A program made the position numbers and the translations under genes. This document shows, one piece after another, positions 23,622-34,516 of a stretch of 64,000 nt of DNA. The stretch's first letter is position 1; every line of letters begins with the position of its first letter. The notes below the pieces were generated by a model. It was not told where the DNA came from, did not search any database, and was given only the letters and a program-made list of their open reading frames with translations. This DNA comes from [Phialemoniopsis] sp. UDSM-2020 (taxonomy: Eukaryota > Ascomycota > Sordariomycetes > Thyridiales > Thyridiaceae): positions 2,790,001-2,854,000 of the forward strand of contig JAEILZ010000001.1 of the NCBI GenBank assembly GCA_018873225.1, read 5' to 3'.

Positions 23622-25506
23622 ATGGGCGTGTTCGCCAAGTTTGGCCTCTTCAATCCACGCCTGGCCTGTGCCTGCGCCTTGATTGCCGTGTCGACGTTCA
23701 ACTATGGCTTTGACAACCAAGCCTTTGCCACTACTCAGGCCATGGATGCCTTTGACAAGCAATTCGGCATCTTCGACCCCAAGTTGAAGAAGTGGGTGCT
23801 CGAGCCGTACTGGCTGTCACTCTTCAACAGCCTGAACTACATTGGCTTCGCTTTCGGTATGATACTATCGATCCCAGAGACACTCTCTCTGAAAGGGATG
23901 ACTAGGCATTACTGTCGGGGGTGCTAACAAAAGACCGGAAAATAGGTGTTTTCGTTGGAAGCGTTATTTCTTCGAGATTCGGACGGAGATGGTGCATGTT
24001 CGCCATGAGCTGCTATGCTATCGTGACCGCCACCATCGCCGTTACTTCCTTGAGCCGAGAACAGATCATGGCTGCTAGAATTCTCAACTACGTCTATGTC
24101 GGGATGGAACTGGCTGTCGTACCTGCGTTCCAGTCTGAGATTGGTAAGTCCATCCCAGGGCAACAAGTAGGCGCAGAAAGGTCGACGGTGTTGGATCAAT
24201 CTCTACCCAAATTACTAACGTATGCGTCCGCTAGTTCCCGCCTCTGCTCGTGGTATCATGGTCGGTTCATACCAATTCAGCCTCATGGCAGGCGGCCTGG
24301 TTATCAACCTCGTCTGCTTCGGTACCAGCGGAATCCAGGACAACAGAGCTTGGCGCATCCCAATCGGACTCTTCTACATCGTGCCTTCGATCGTGCTCAG
24401 CCTCATTTTCTTTATTCCGGAGTCGCCGCGTTGGCTTTTGCGCAAGAACCGCGTGGACGAGGCACTCGTCAATCTCCGACTACTTCGTCAGGGCCGCTTC
24501 ACTGAAGAGGAGATCGACAGCGAGTTCCGCGAGCTGCGTGTCTCTCTCGAACAGGAGGTAGAGAAGGGCCGCTTTGTGGAAATCTTCCAGGGCACCAATC
24601 TCAGACGCACCATCATTGTCGTGATTGTAAACATGCTCCAACAGTTGACCGGACAAGGCTTCTCGTCACAGTATGGCACTATTTATGTCAAGACTTTGGG
24701 GACCATCAACCCTTTCGCCTTTAGCCTCATCACTCTGAGCGTATCTCTGGTCATCATGACCGGCTCACTACTGTGGGCAGACCATGCCGGTCGACGGTTT
24801 GTGATATCAAGTGCCCTGCCTAGCCATGTGGACTTACTGACATGATGAGACAGTGCCCTTCTGTTTACTTCCAGTACCATTATCTGTGCAGCCATGATGA
24901 CTATGGGTGGACTTGGTGTGGAACTACCCGTATCCACGGCAAGAAGAAACGGCATCGTAGGCATGATGGTCGTCTTCATCATCGGATTTGCTAGCGGATG
25001 GGGCCCCGTCCCCTACGTCGTGACCACCGAGGTCTCCGCCCTAAGGCTTCGCGATTATACGGCTCGTGTCGGTTTCGGCACCAATGTGTTGTTCAAGTAC
25101 GTGGCGCTACATCTTCCAGCTCCCTGAAATTCATGTGATCGAAACTGGATCGCTAACATGTACCGCGTTCAGCTTCGCCGTGAACTTTAGTATTCCCTAC
25201 CTCATCTTCGACCAATATGCGGGCCTCAACAGCAAGGTCGGTTTCATCTTTGGAACCATAATGGCATTGGCCATCGTCTTTGTCTACTTCTGCCTCCCGG
25301 AATGCAAGGGCAAGACACTGGAGCAGGTCGACTACCTCTTCAATAGTGGTATTCCCGCGAGAAAGTTTGGCTCGACGGACGCGGCAGCTATGATGGCCAT
25401 CACGAATGATACTGCCATTGTCAACTCAGCCCTGCGGAAGCAGGAAGCCGTTGATAATGTTGAGGATATCGAGCTTGGAAGTGGCCAGCGAACGGCGGGC
25501 AAGTAA
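23622..25506 (+). CDS. MFS sugar porter
   Basis: Proton-linked sugar transporter of the plasma membrane. Exons 23622-23856, 23946-24143, 24235-24796, 24854-25096 and 25173-25506 give 523 residues. Twelve membrane segments are expected. Family signatures are the loop motif SRFGRR, the central PESPRWLLRKNR, QQLTGQGF, GWGPVPYV and the C-terminal PECKGKTLEQVDYLF. These place it in the sugar-porter family, perhaps nearest the alpha-glucoside/maltose permeases, but the substrate cannot be read from sequence. It lies between two homologous double-finger regulators, suggesting local control. The second intron (24,144-24,234) consists largely of the dispersed-repeat core. Confidence 0.9.
24164..24220 (+). 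repeat. dispersed repeat core inside an intron, copy C
   Basis: About 55 bases within the 91-base second intron of the sugar porter match copy B in the same orientation. The shared stretch runs from AAGTAGGCG through CAGAAAGG and TTGGATCAATCTCTACCC to the ACTAAC branch site. The splice donor and acceptor lie just outside the match. Confidence 0.7.
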
Positions 25507-27666
25507 TAGCCGCGACTCTCCTACCAATCTGCCAGAATAATAGACCTCGACGGTGACAAGTGCTGGTGAAGCAGCATGGCAGGAAAAAGCCTCAATGCTT
25601 ATGACTCTTTTGTTATTCTTGGTAGCATCACCTTCAATAGTGCAAGTCTGGCGTTTGCATGTTGCATTCATCACGGCCTTGCCGGCCGGTCGCTCGCACT
25701 CGGGCAATCTAAAATTGGATTCCAACCCGCATGTCGTTCGTAAGACTGCCCACGTTGAAGCCTTGAGACGGTGAACGATGAAACACACGAGGAACAGAGT
25801 TTATCTGGTCATCCCACCCGAAGGGTAATATGTCCCTCGGATCTTCCCATGCTCTGGATATTGGGACGGCCTAGCACTAGATACGATCGAGCACGTTGCA
25901 TTCATTACCAACAAGATCATGACACATCTTCCATCTCGTTACGACGATGCCTTCAGGTAGGCAGAAAGAAGCTTCTTGGCCCCCTGAGCACATAAACTAG
26001 ATGCTGCAACTACATTAGAGAGCATTCTATGGACTGAGATCCATCTCGTTTATCAGCGCGATTTCATGATAGATACATAGATCAGCCAGCCCTTCTCCCG
26101 ATCATGGGCCAGCCAGATAGATGGCTTTGCACCTGCATAGTGGAGGTCCAGTCCCGGTGGGAGGGTACTCACCAGGCAGGTGGTGGCTCGATGAGGAATG
26201 GTGGCGCCTGGAAAGTTTCGTGAATCTCCACGCCGGTGCTTGGTACGGGGCATTCGCACATTATTAGCTCAAGCAATGCGGTAGTTCAGCGACTAAGACG
26301 ATCTAGTCCCGGCTTGGCGAGGCTCTAGACGGCCTCACGAGCTCTGGGGAAATTCTTCTCGAGGGCACCCTTGCATAGGGTCAAGGACAATTGGGCAGAG
26401 AATTCTTATCACTTTCCTAATCCAGTTGCCGGATTCCGAACCTGAGTGGGTTAATGCCTCACTGAGAAGACTTGAGAATACCTGCTCCAGACACACGTCC
26501 TGTCAAGACCTCTTGTCGCAATACTTCTGTAATTCATGACGCTCGAAATCCCTCAGGACCTGCCCGGTCTGGTAGAATAAGGGGAGCCATCTGATGCAAG
26601 CCATCAGCCCGTTGGGACCGTTTGAAATAGATGCATTGGATGATTGCCTTCAAGAGACCAGGCAAGGAAGACTAACAAGAGTCTTTTCTGAACCATCAAC
26701 GGCGGCAGCCACTCCCATAGTGCCATGTCACGTAGTATTTTCGGAACTACCTACTCATATTGTGCTCATCTCATGAGGGTCCATCCATCCCAACCCATCC
26801 CATCCCAACTCACCGAAGCTCACCGGTCGACTAAGTGGACCGGCACTCGCTCGGGTGCCCTCACCCCCCATCACAGGGCCCCTAGTTTAGACAGTCAACA
26901 AGTGAGACACTGTCATGTCTTTAACTTTAGACTTTTCGGGTCCGTGTGGGGGGGACGGCACACTCGTCATTTCCAGCCAGCACAAGCGAAACTTTGTGCT
27001 CTCTGTCCCCGATCCCTTGACGGCGGTCCCGACCCTGGATCCCTACGGCTGAGATCGTATCCTTTTCGAAACCTCGCATTCGGCGCCTCTCGACGAATCA
27101 ATTGACCAGGTCGAGCACTTGAATCGCCGGGACGATCGGGTCTGCCATGCTCGAGCCAAGATGGGTAGGTACGCGGCAAGACACACCTTTGCTCATGGTC
27201 GCGGCTTCAGCCACCCATCTCATCAACGAACCAGTGTGACGGGTTGTCCAGGCCAGTCGGTCCCGCTAGAGCGACGCCGGCACCTCTCATGCATACCCGA
27301 CGGCTGCACTTTGCCTCCTCTGATCGATGGCGGCATTACTCGCAGACTGATCTAGATCCCTCACCTTTGGCGTAGGCCGGTGATTTACCTTCCTTGAGTG
27401 GCTGTGGGGAAAGCAAGGAAGATACCTAGCTCCTGATGGACTGTAGACAGTCAAATAGAGCTGCTCTTGGCAGTACAAGATGCTGTGACTGGCTCACCCA
27501 AATGCACCCACTCTCCAAGGTCGGGAGGTGATCCGTTACAATATATCATACCGAGGATAAGACTCCCCTCGCCTACCGGCCCATCTCCTATGCTGCCAGG
27601 GGCCAACATTCTCTTCCTATCTTCATATCGCCATCCCAATACACCCATGATTGATTCTCTCCGAAA
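25507..27666. other. 2.2 kb gene-free stretch
   Basis: Between the sugar porter and the second regulator. Open frames on both strands are short and family-less. A CCATCCCA-type short repeat lies at 26,781-26,809. I found no credible tRNA or transposon domain. It may hold decayed DNA or a long promoter. Confidence 0.4.
26781..26809 (+). repeat. short tandem CCATCC/CCATCCCAA repeat
   Basis: About 29 bases of imperfect CCATC(C)CAA units. Minor low-complexity tract. Confidence 0.6.
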
Positions 27667-30600
27667 ATGCTCCAGTTGAACTCGGTAGCTTCCGAGCAGG
27701 ATATGGAGCGGCAAAGTCACTACGCGTCAACACTTCTTGTGGGGTTTGAAGTAGCTTCTGCTCCGAAACGACGCCGTAACACCAAAGGAAGTGCCCTGGC
27801 AGAGGGTTGCCGCACTTGCAGACTCAGAAAGGTAAATCATAAGTCATCAAAACGTCTCTGAAAGATCTCTAGGGCATTATCCCGAATGCCACGAACCTAG
27901 AAACCTCTATCCGTAGTTTCCATTCCTTTTAGCTGACATGCTGCTACTCAGGTCAAATGCTCAGGCAATCCTGGTGATGGCTCGTCTTGTACCAACTGCT
28001 CGAGGCTCAGTCTTGATTGCCCCTTTTCGGATTCGGCATCGGACCAAAGTAAGTCATACCCCAAATACGTTTCGGCATTACTATGAGCTGGTCCAAGGAG
28101 CATCACTGAACCTAGTTGCAGTGAATTCTTCGAGAACCACACCATCCCGCAGTCACACCGAGGCAGGCACTCTAAGGAAGCGGGCTCAGCGGGCGTGCCG
28201 CGAGTGTCACATGCACAAGACGAAATGCTCAGGAGACGTACCACGCTGTAAACGATGCGAGAGCACCGGTCTGTTCTGCGAGTACACCGTCATCAAACGC
28301 AAGTTCAACAGCCCTGTCCCTCAGGCCAGTGGGACGTGGGAGGCAACGCCAAGTCCCGAAAAGATGGATGATACGCCGGAGTATACCATGACGACTATTC
28401 ACAGCATTCCGACCCCAGCATCATCAGCTGCCCACGCAGATTCTCCCGCCGTCGAAGGATTTATGACTGAGTATATACTGTGATGGTGCCTTGACTCCGA
28501 GAAACCCTAGCTAACCTCCGAGCTTAGAAACGCACTTTTCCAGAAAGACTTCGTTCTGCGGCATGTCGATGCTTATTTCGAGTACCTGTATCCTCTCCCA
28601 GGCTATGGGTTCCTCCACCCGGCGACTACCTACAAACAGATCCAAGAAGGACGGTTCTCCCCGATGGTCTCCACAGTCCTGTGTTCCATAACGACGATGC
28701 TTGTGAGCCCTGGAGCCGACGCAGTCAGCCTGGCGAGACGATGCTACGAGCAGGTCGAATTCTACGTCTTGCGCAACATCTCGAAACTCGAAGTCCACAC
28801 TCTCCAGCTGGTGGCATTCTGCATTGTTTTCAACTGGATTGAAAACAGATGGTCAAAATGCTGGATGTTCCACGCCTGTGCTGCACGGCTCGTGAAGGCC
28901 TTGCAGCTGAACTGGGAGGATGACGGCCCATTCATCAACCGAGAGAGCAACAGGCGACTGGCCTGGTTCATCTTCATCATCGACAAGTATTTAGCAGGGG
29001 GCTTCGATGATCACGTCGAGTTACCGGAGGCGCGGATGTACCTCAGACTGCCCTGCAGCGACAAGTCTTTTAAGCGTGGCGAGTCCGTTGTGATGGAGAC
29101 CTTGGACGAGAAGCCGATGGCTCTTCGAAAGGAGTCGGACCCGTCCATGTATGCGTTCCAAATAAGGCTCATGTCTATCCGCCATCAAATCCTCAAGTCA
29201 GTAATGGTTTTATTAACCTTGAGTAGTCGACACAATGACACTAACTGAGAATAATTCTAGAACCACCAAAGAGCTGATTCCCGGACAACGCCGCCACCCC
29301 CTGGCAACCGCTCAGGAGCCACACCATATCATCGAGAAGATTATGGATCTGCAGGCGCAGCTGGCGAGATTTGAAGATTCTTTGCCATCATGCTATAAGC
29401 GTACAGATGCCAACATGACCCGTCACTTCGGGACGCCAGAGTGGGCAGGATACGTTTTACTGGTATGACCACCTTGTACAACTCGTTCGGATGCCATCGG
29501 TAGCTAACGCTGTACAGCAAACCTGGATATGCCAACTGCATATAGACCTTTATCGATTCCCACTCCCCGGCATCAGAGAACAGGCAGGATCCGAGCTGCT
29601 CCGGAGCCTTCCCAAGGCCTTTGTCGAGTACGCCCGCAACGAAGCGGTTGGGTGGGCAGTCAGTCTCGCCCAGTTTTGGGAGACACTCCAGGACGTGGTC
29701 AGAAGGCGAGCCACCGCATCTATCAGCCTGCTCGCTGCTGATTTCATGATCGCCGTGTGCTGCATTCAGTGCACCAAGATCCTCTGCTCCGCCAAAAAAT
29801 ATCGCTTGTTCTCGACCGTGAGCGAGCAAAGTTCTGCTCCTATGCGGCGTCACGACGTGATCGACACTTTCTCTCTTGCGGCATTGATCCAGTCCAATGT
29901 CAATCTGCTAGATCAATTTGCGTCGTTTATCCCGCAAGTTGATCAGATTGTAGGTCCTTCATGTCTTTATTTTTCCTATTCTTTCTTGGAGTAGATCAAT
30001 TGAGCTAAGACTAACATCTTCGATAGGCCAGAGACATCAGGTCCATCGTTCTCGACTTTCGTGACGATCCGATCCTGAGCAAGGACCAAACAATCGGACT
30101 GCCGGCCATTGATCCTGGAAACGATGTGAGACTGCCTGGACCTCATTACATACTGGAGACTGCGCTTGCAGCTCAACATCAAGACGAGGCGCTGGAGAGA
30201 CAGCGAACCGCGGCGGTATCCGAGAGGTGGTTCAGGGAAAAGGGGCTTCCGACCATGTCGGACCCTACCACTACCTTCTTGGAGAAACAGGGTCCTGTCA
30301 AAGCCGATAGGCCAGGAATTCCCTTCTTCCTTGCCCAAGCTCGTGGGTTCGATAAAACTTCGTCCCAGCCCGCACTGCTCTACTCATCGACCCACCCTCA
30401 AGTCGAGAGCGGAACGTCGACTCCGACTCCCTGGGCCCAGCAGATACCAAGCTCTGGTCTCACTCCCCCGAGCACCTTCTCGCCGCCGCCAATGGTGACA
30501 GAGATCTCCCAATCGTCAGACGCCTATGCGCTGCGCGCCGAACGCCGAGTATCGCAGCACACAATGCCGAGCTCCGACGGCGTGGTCGTTCCGCATACCC

Positions 30601-30695
30601 AGGCTTTTCAGTCCTCGTATTACCAGCCGCAGCCGGTCGCAGCTTACACTTCAGAACATCAGTACCAGGGTCTGCATCGCTGGAACAGTACTTGA
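27667..30695 (+). CDS. fungal transcription factor with two tandem Zn2Cys6 fingers (2)
   Basis: Exons 27667-27831, 27952-28048, 28122-28470, 28528-29196, 29261-29462, 29518-29949 and 30027-30695 give 860 residues. The first zinc cluster uses Cys 48, 51, 58, 68, 71 and 78 with a longer loop than usual. The second uses Cys 113, 116, 123, 130, 133 and 140, after a basic LRKRAQRAC. The middle homology region has FIFIIDKYLAGGFDD and YLRLPCSDKSFKRG, closely parallel to the regulator at 20,286. The C-terminus is Pro/Ser/Thr-rich and probably disordered. The Met at 27,667 is the first in frame, and a Met 12 codons later (27,703) is also possible. The intron after the second Cys of finger one sits at the same place as in the other regulators here. 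Confidence 0.86.
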
Positions 30696-30853
30696 ACATA
30701 ATTATATCGACATGCTTTTCGCTGCGAATCTGTCCAAAAAGTCATATCCTAGATGATCATATTTACAAAGAGAAGTCGTCAAATCTACAATGCTCGCCTG
30801 TCGTGTCTCCCTCTTGATCCAAGTGACATGCATCCTTTCATCATAAACCCGCC

Positions 30854-32562
30854 CTATGCTGCCGTTGTCGGCTCGCCGCGCTTCTCCCACTGACTCTTCG
30901 GGCTCTCCAAGTCCACCTTGGGGAACCGGGGGTCCTTCTGCCACGGCATCACGTCCGTGCTCTCCACCAGCCACTTGAGGACGACACCCTCGAGCCGCCG
31001 GCGCCGGTCGGCGTACTCGGCCACCTCGGCGAGGTTGTGCAGCTCCTGTGGGTCGTTCTTGCGGCTGTACAGCTCTGGCGGCTCGTACAGGCGGTAGATG
31101 TAGGTCCACTCCTTGTCGCGCACCGAGATGGCCTTGCCCACGAGAGACGTGTCTGAATGCTGCAGCGCCGCCTTGATGTCGTACGGGTAGGGGGACTGCT
31201 CCAGCAGCGGCTCCTCGCTCAGCAGGAAGCCGCCCTCGCTGAAGGCGTACTCCCTGTGCTTGATGGCCTCGCCCCGAGAGTCCCGCCCGCCCGACACGAG
31301 GATCTCGCACATGGACTTGCCGCAGTGCTGGAAGAACTCGCCGATGCCGGCCATCTGCAGCATGGTGGGCAGCAGGTCGACCATCTCGGTCATCTCGTCG
31401 TAGACGACGCCCTCGGGCAGGCCGCCGCCGCCGACGAGTAAAGGCTCGCGCGTGAGCGACTCGGACAGGCCCGAGGGCCACTTCTCGATGAGGCCGTAGT
31501 CGCCGAGGTACTCGCCGTGGTCGGTGAAGAACATGGTGACCGTCTTGTCCCAGTAGCCGAGGCTCTTGGCCTTGTCGACGACGCGGCCGAACTGGTCGTC
31601 GAGGCGGCTGATCATGCCGTAGTAGGTGGCCATGACCTCGGCCCAGATCTCGGGCGTGGCGCGGTGGGTGCCGTGCTGCTCGCGGATGGCCTTCATGTAG
31701 CGCGGCTCGTGACCAGTCTGGGAACAAACACGGTTAGCTTTTATCGATGATCCCCTCTCGCTGCTGTGGAGGGACTTGTGGGGGAAAAGCTACATACCTT
31801 GTCATCCTTGCTCGAAGGCGCAGCCATGTCCTTGCGGTCGTACATGGAAAAGTACGGCTCCTCGACCTGGAAGGGGCAGTGCGGGAAGATGAGCGGCATG
31901 AATAGCACCCAGGGCTTGTCGGCCGGCGGCCTCTCGAGCCACTTGAGCGCGCTGCGGACGACGGCGTCGTCGTAGTCCATGGCCTGCGTCGGGTTGCGCA
32001 GGCCCTTGTAGAACAGGCGGCCCCAGATGTTGTCCTTGTCCGGCACGTCGGCGGCGCCCTTTTTGAACTGCGGCACGAACTCGGGCGTCTCGAGGAAGCC
32101 GTACTCATCGACCGACAGCTCGGTGACGGCGGGCGCGAACGTGTCGCCCCGGGGGGCCAGGCAGGCGACGTGGTAGCCGCCCTCCTCCTTGAGGGCGCGG
32201 AACAGGTTGGGCTCCCAGGGCTTGATGAGGTTCTCGAGGGAGCGGTGGCCCGAGACGTGCGGGTAGTTGCCCGTGAACATGGAGCAGCGCGACTGCGAGC
32301 ACACCGAGGCCTGCAGGAAGCAGTTGCTGAAGCGGGTGCCCTTGGCGGCGAAGGCGTCGATGTTGGGCGTCTTGACGAGCTTGTTCCCGCAGCACCCCAG
32401 AGCATCGTACCGCAGCTGGTCGGGCATGAAGATGATGAAGTTGGGCTTGTCGACCTTCATGCCGCTCGGCTTGGGGGCCTGCCGGTACGGCGGGTGCTCG
32501 ACATAGGCTCCGAAGCCCTTGTTCTGCACGGGCTTGCTGACTGCCGGCTCCTCCGCGCCCAT
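30854..32562 (-). CDS. sulfatase-family hydrolase (arylsulfatase type)
   Basis: Exons on the minus strand are 32562-31798 and 31717-30854, giving 542 residues. The fold markers are all present: NFIIFMPDQLRYDALG near the N-terminus with the metal-binding Asp 48, VCSQSRCSMFTGNYPH around residue 88, and FFTDHGEYLGDYG in the second half. No signal peptide is visible, so it is probably intracellular. The active-site motif reads C-S-Q-S-R where most sulfatases have C-x-P-S-R, the site of the formylglycine nucleophile. Codon third positions are strongly G/C, unlike the two regulators to its left. It may release sulfate from an organic ester; no substrate can be assigned. Confidence 0.88.
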
Positions 32563-33955
32563 CTTGATATCTGTCACTCCTGTGTGCTGCGTGAATTCTC
32601 CCAGGATTGTTGATCGGAGCAGTGGTGCTCAGGTAGTTAATCAATAGGTAGCTCAAAGAGGGGAATCTTGACTCTTGAAGATGGGTAATTGAAGCATGCG
32701 ACAGGTCCCCCCGCACTTATATACACGATGCTCGAGGGAGTGCCTCGGGGAGTTACACCTTCCGCTCTCCAATACCCACTTCTCGAGCAGGAGCGCTTGT
32801 CGATTGATCTCCTTCCCCGATCTCCTAGGCCCAGAGACATGTGCCTACCCCAAAAATGAAAAGAACAGAAATGATTGGGTGGAGGGTGTGCGCAAAACTC
32901 CCCGTCTGTTGCATGCTTGGGGCATTCCCAGGACAAGATGCTGGTGTGGGGACCGATATCCGGCGCCAGCATCCACGAGATCCGCCTGCGCTTGCCTGGA
33001 TACGTGGGTTCCTCCCGACGGCCGTTCGATGGGCCGACCGACGAGAGTTGGGGTTTTCCTGCATTTCCCATTCATTATTGACCTGTATAGTCTGGTTTCT
33101 TCTAGTAGGCGGACGATCGAGTGGCCGTGCACAAGATAAATGCAGGTGCGGAGGTCGTATTCGGAGGGTGTCCCGCGTTCCAAGACCCCACTTCCGGTCC
33201 CGCTACGGAGGAGTGGGGTCGGACTCGGATGAAAGGTGACGGAATCGGACGAAAAGGCGGCGCAAATAAGGCATGCCAAATGACCTACACCAATGATCAT
33301 GGTTTTATAGGCACATAAAATTGCCTTGCGTGTCACATGTATCGCATGGTTCTTCATGTCATTGCAAGTACAGAGACCGTAAAGACGTAGCACACGGTCT
33401 TACACAGATCATGCCGAGCAGGTGACATATAACGCAGTGAAACAGCACCACAGCGCCTGCAAAGAATTTTGGAATAACCAAAATGTCTGATTGTTGTCAA
33501 GACATTGTAGTAATTATACAATTAGGTTGAATGTACAAAGTATGCTACTAGCACGCCTCCCCCGCTCCTTTGTGGTAGTCAGTGCTTTTGTTCCTGGCCG
33601 AGAAGTCGGGCCTTTGTCGTGAGAAACAAAAGCGCGCAGGTGTGTATGTACGTGGCACGACGGACGCTGCCAAATTTTTATATCCAGTTCCGCTATGATG
33701 AATTCGCTTTGGCGTCGATCCAAATGTTTTCAATGTGGTCATCAATTCAAAGACAAAATGTTTGCCAAGTAGCTCGCTCTTGAGAGAAGTCGAATAGAAA
33801 GGTGTCGTCAACAAGTAGAATGTCGTAGGGTATACTTCGTTTCGGTGGTCGTCTTGTGAAGCCTTCCAATTAAGCCGTCCATGAGGAAGACAAAAAAGTT
33901 GATGAACGGTCCGTGAAAGCCTTCACCAAGACTGTGAAGGGATGAAGCGGCCGAT
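32563..33955. other. 1.4 kb gene-free stretch, sulfatase promoter
   Basis: Sulfatase promoter on the left, 3' side of the small membrane-protein gene on the right. A 182-residue minus-strand frame (32,845-33,393) has no family feature. Confidence 0.45.
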
Positions 33956-34516
33956 TTAGTGGTACTCGGACCGCTCCTTCTCCTTCAGGCCACCGATCTT
34001 CTCAATATCAATCGAGTAGAACTGAGACTTGCTCTCCTTCTCGTACGCCGGCAGCTGCTCCTCCAGAGGTTCCATGCCAACGGTGGTGTCACCGACGCGG
34101 ACAACGACGACACGGCCGCTCTTGGAGTGGCCATGCTCATCGTGCTCGTCGGGGAAGGTGATGTGGATCTCGGGGACGTTGTCGGGCGAGTGAGGGGGAG
34201 AACTGGGATTCGCCAACATGGGCTGGCCGTCCTTGAAGACGACGACGCTGTGCCGGCCGTTCTGGGTCTGGATAGTCAGCTGGCGGTGGTTGCCACTGCG
34301 CTTGACATCGCTGTACTGAGGGAGCACCTCGGACTGCATCTGCTGGCGTCTGCGCATCCGGCGGAGGAGGATGAGGATGGCGGCAAGAATAAAGCCGAAA
34401 AAGACCAAGCTGAGGAGAGCAATCATGACGTTGATGAGGGTCTCGGGGTTGCTGCCATCGGTGAGGCTGCGAGCGGCAACGACGCCCCGGGAGGCGAGTT
34501 GCTGAAAGGACTGCAT
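33956..34516 (-). CDS. single-pass membrane protein of unknown function
   Basis: Intronless, 186 residues from the Met at 34,516. One strong membrane segment lies at about residues 28-51 (INVMIALLSLVFFGFILAAI), immediately followed by RRMRRRQQ, which predicts a short outside N-terminus and a cytosolic tail. The tail has two LPxY motifs (LPQYSD and LPAYEK). In fungi such motifs can recruit arrestin adaptors or Rsp5-type ubiquitin ligases; that role here is inference. I recognise no named family. The frame stays open upstream to 34,723, but the extra part looks like leader sequence. Confidence 0.72.
   Translation of the reverse strand: MQSFQQLASRGVVAARSLTDGSNPETLINVMIALLSLVFFGFILAAILILLRRMRRRQQMQSEVLPQYSDVKRSGNHRQLTIQTQNGRHSVVVFKDGQPMLANPSSPPHSPDNVPEIHITFPDEHDEHGHSKSGRVVVVRVGDTTVGMEPLEEQLPAYEKESKSQFYSIDIEKIGGLKEKERSEYH

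Noticed and set aside
26725..27105. 126-residue open frame in the gene-free stretch
   Set aside because: Low-complexity start over the CCATCC repeat, no family motif, and overlapping frames on the other strand.
32845..33393. 182-residue minus-strand open frame upstream of the sulfatase
   Set aside because: No recognisable family, no intron logic, and composition like the surrounding spacer.
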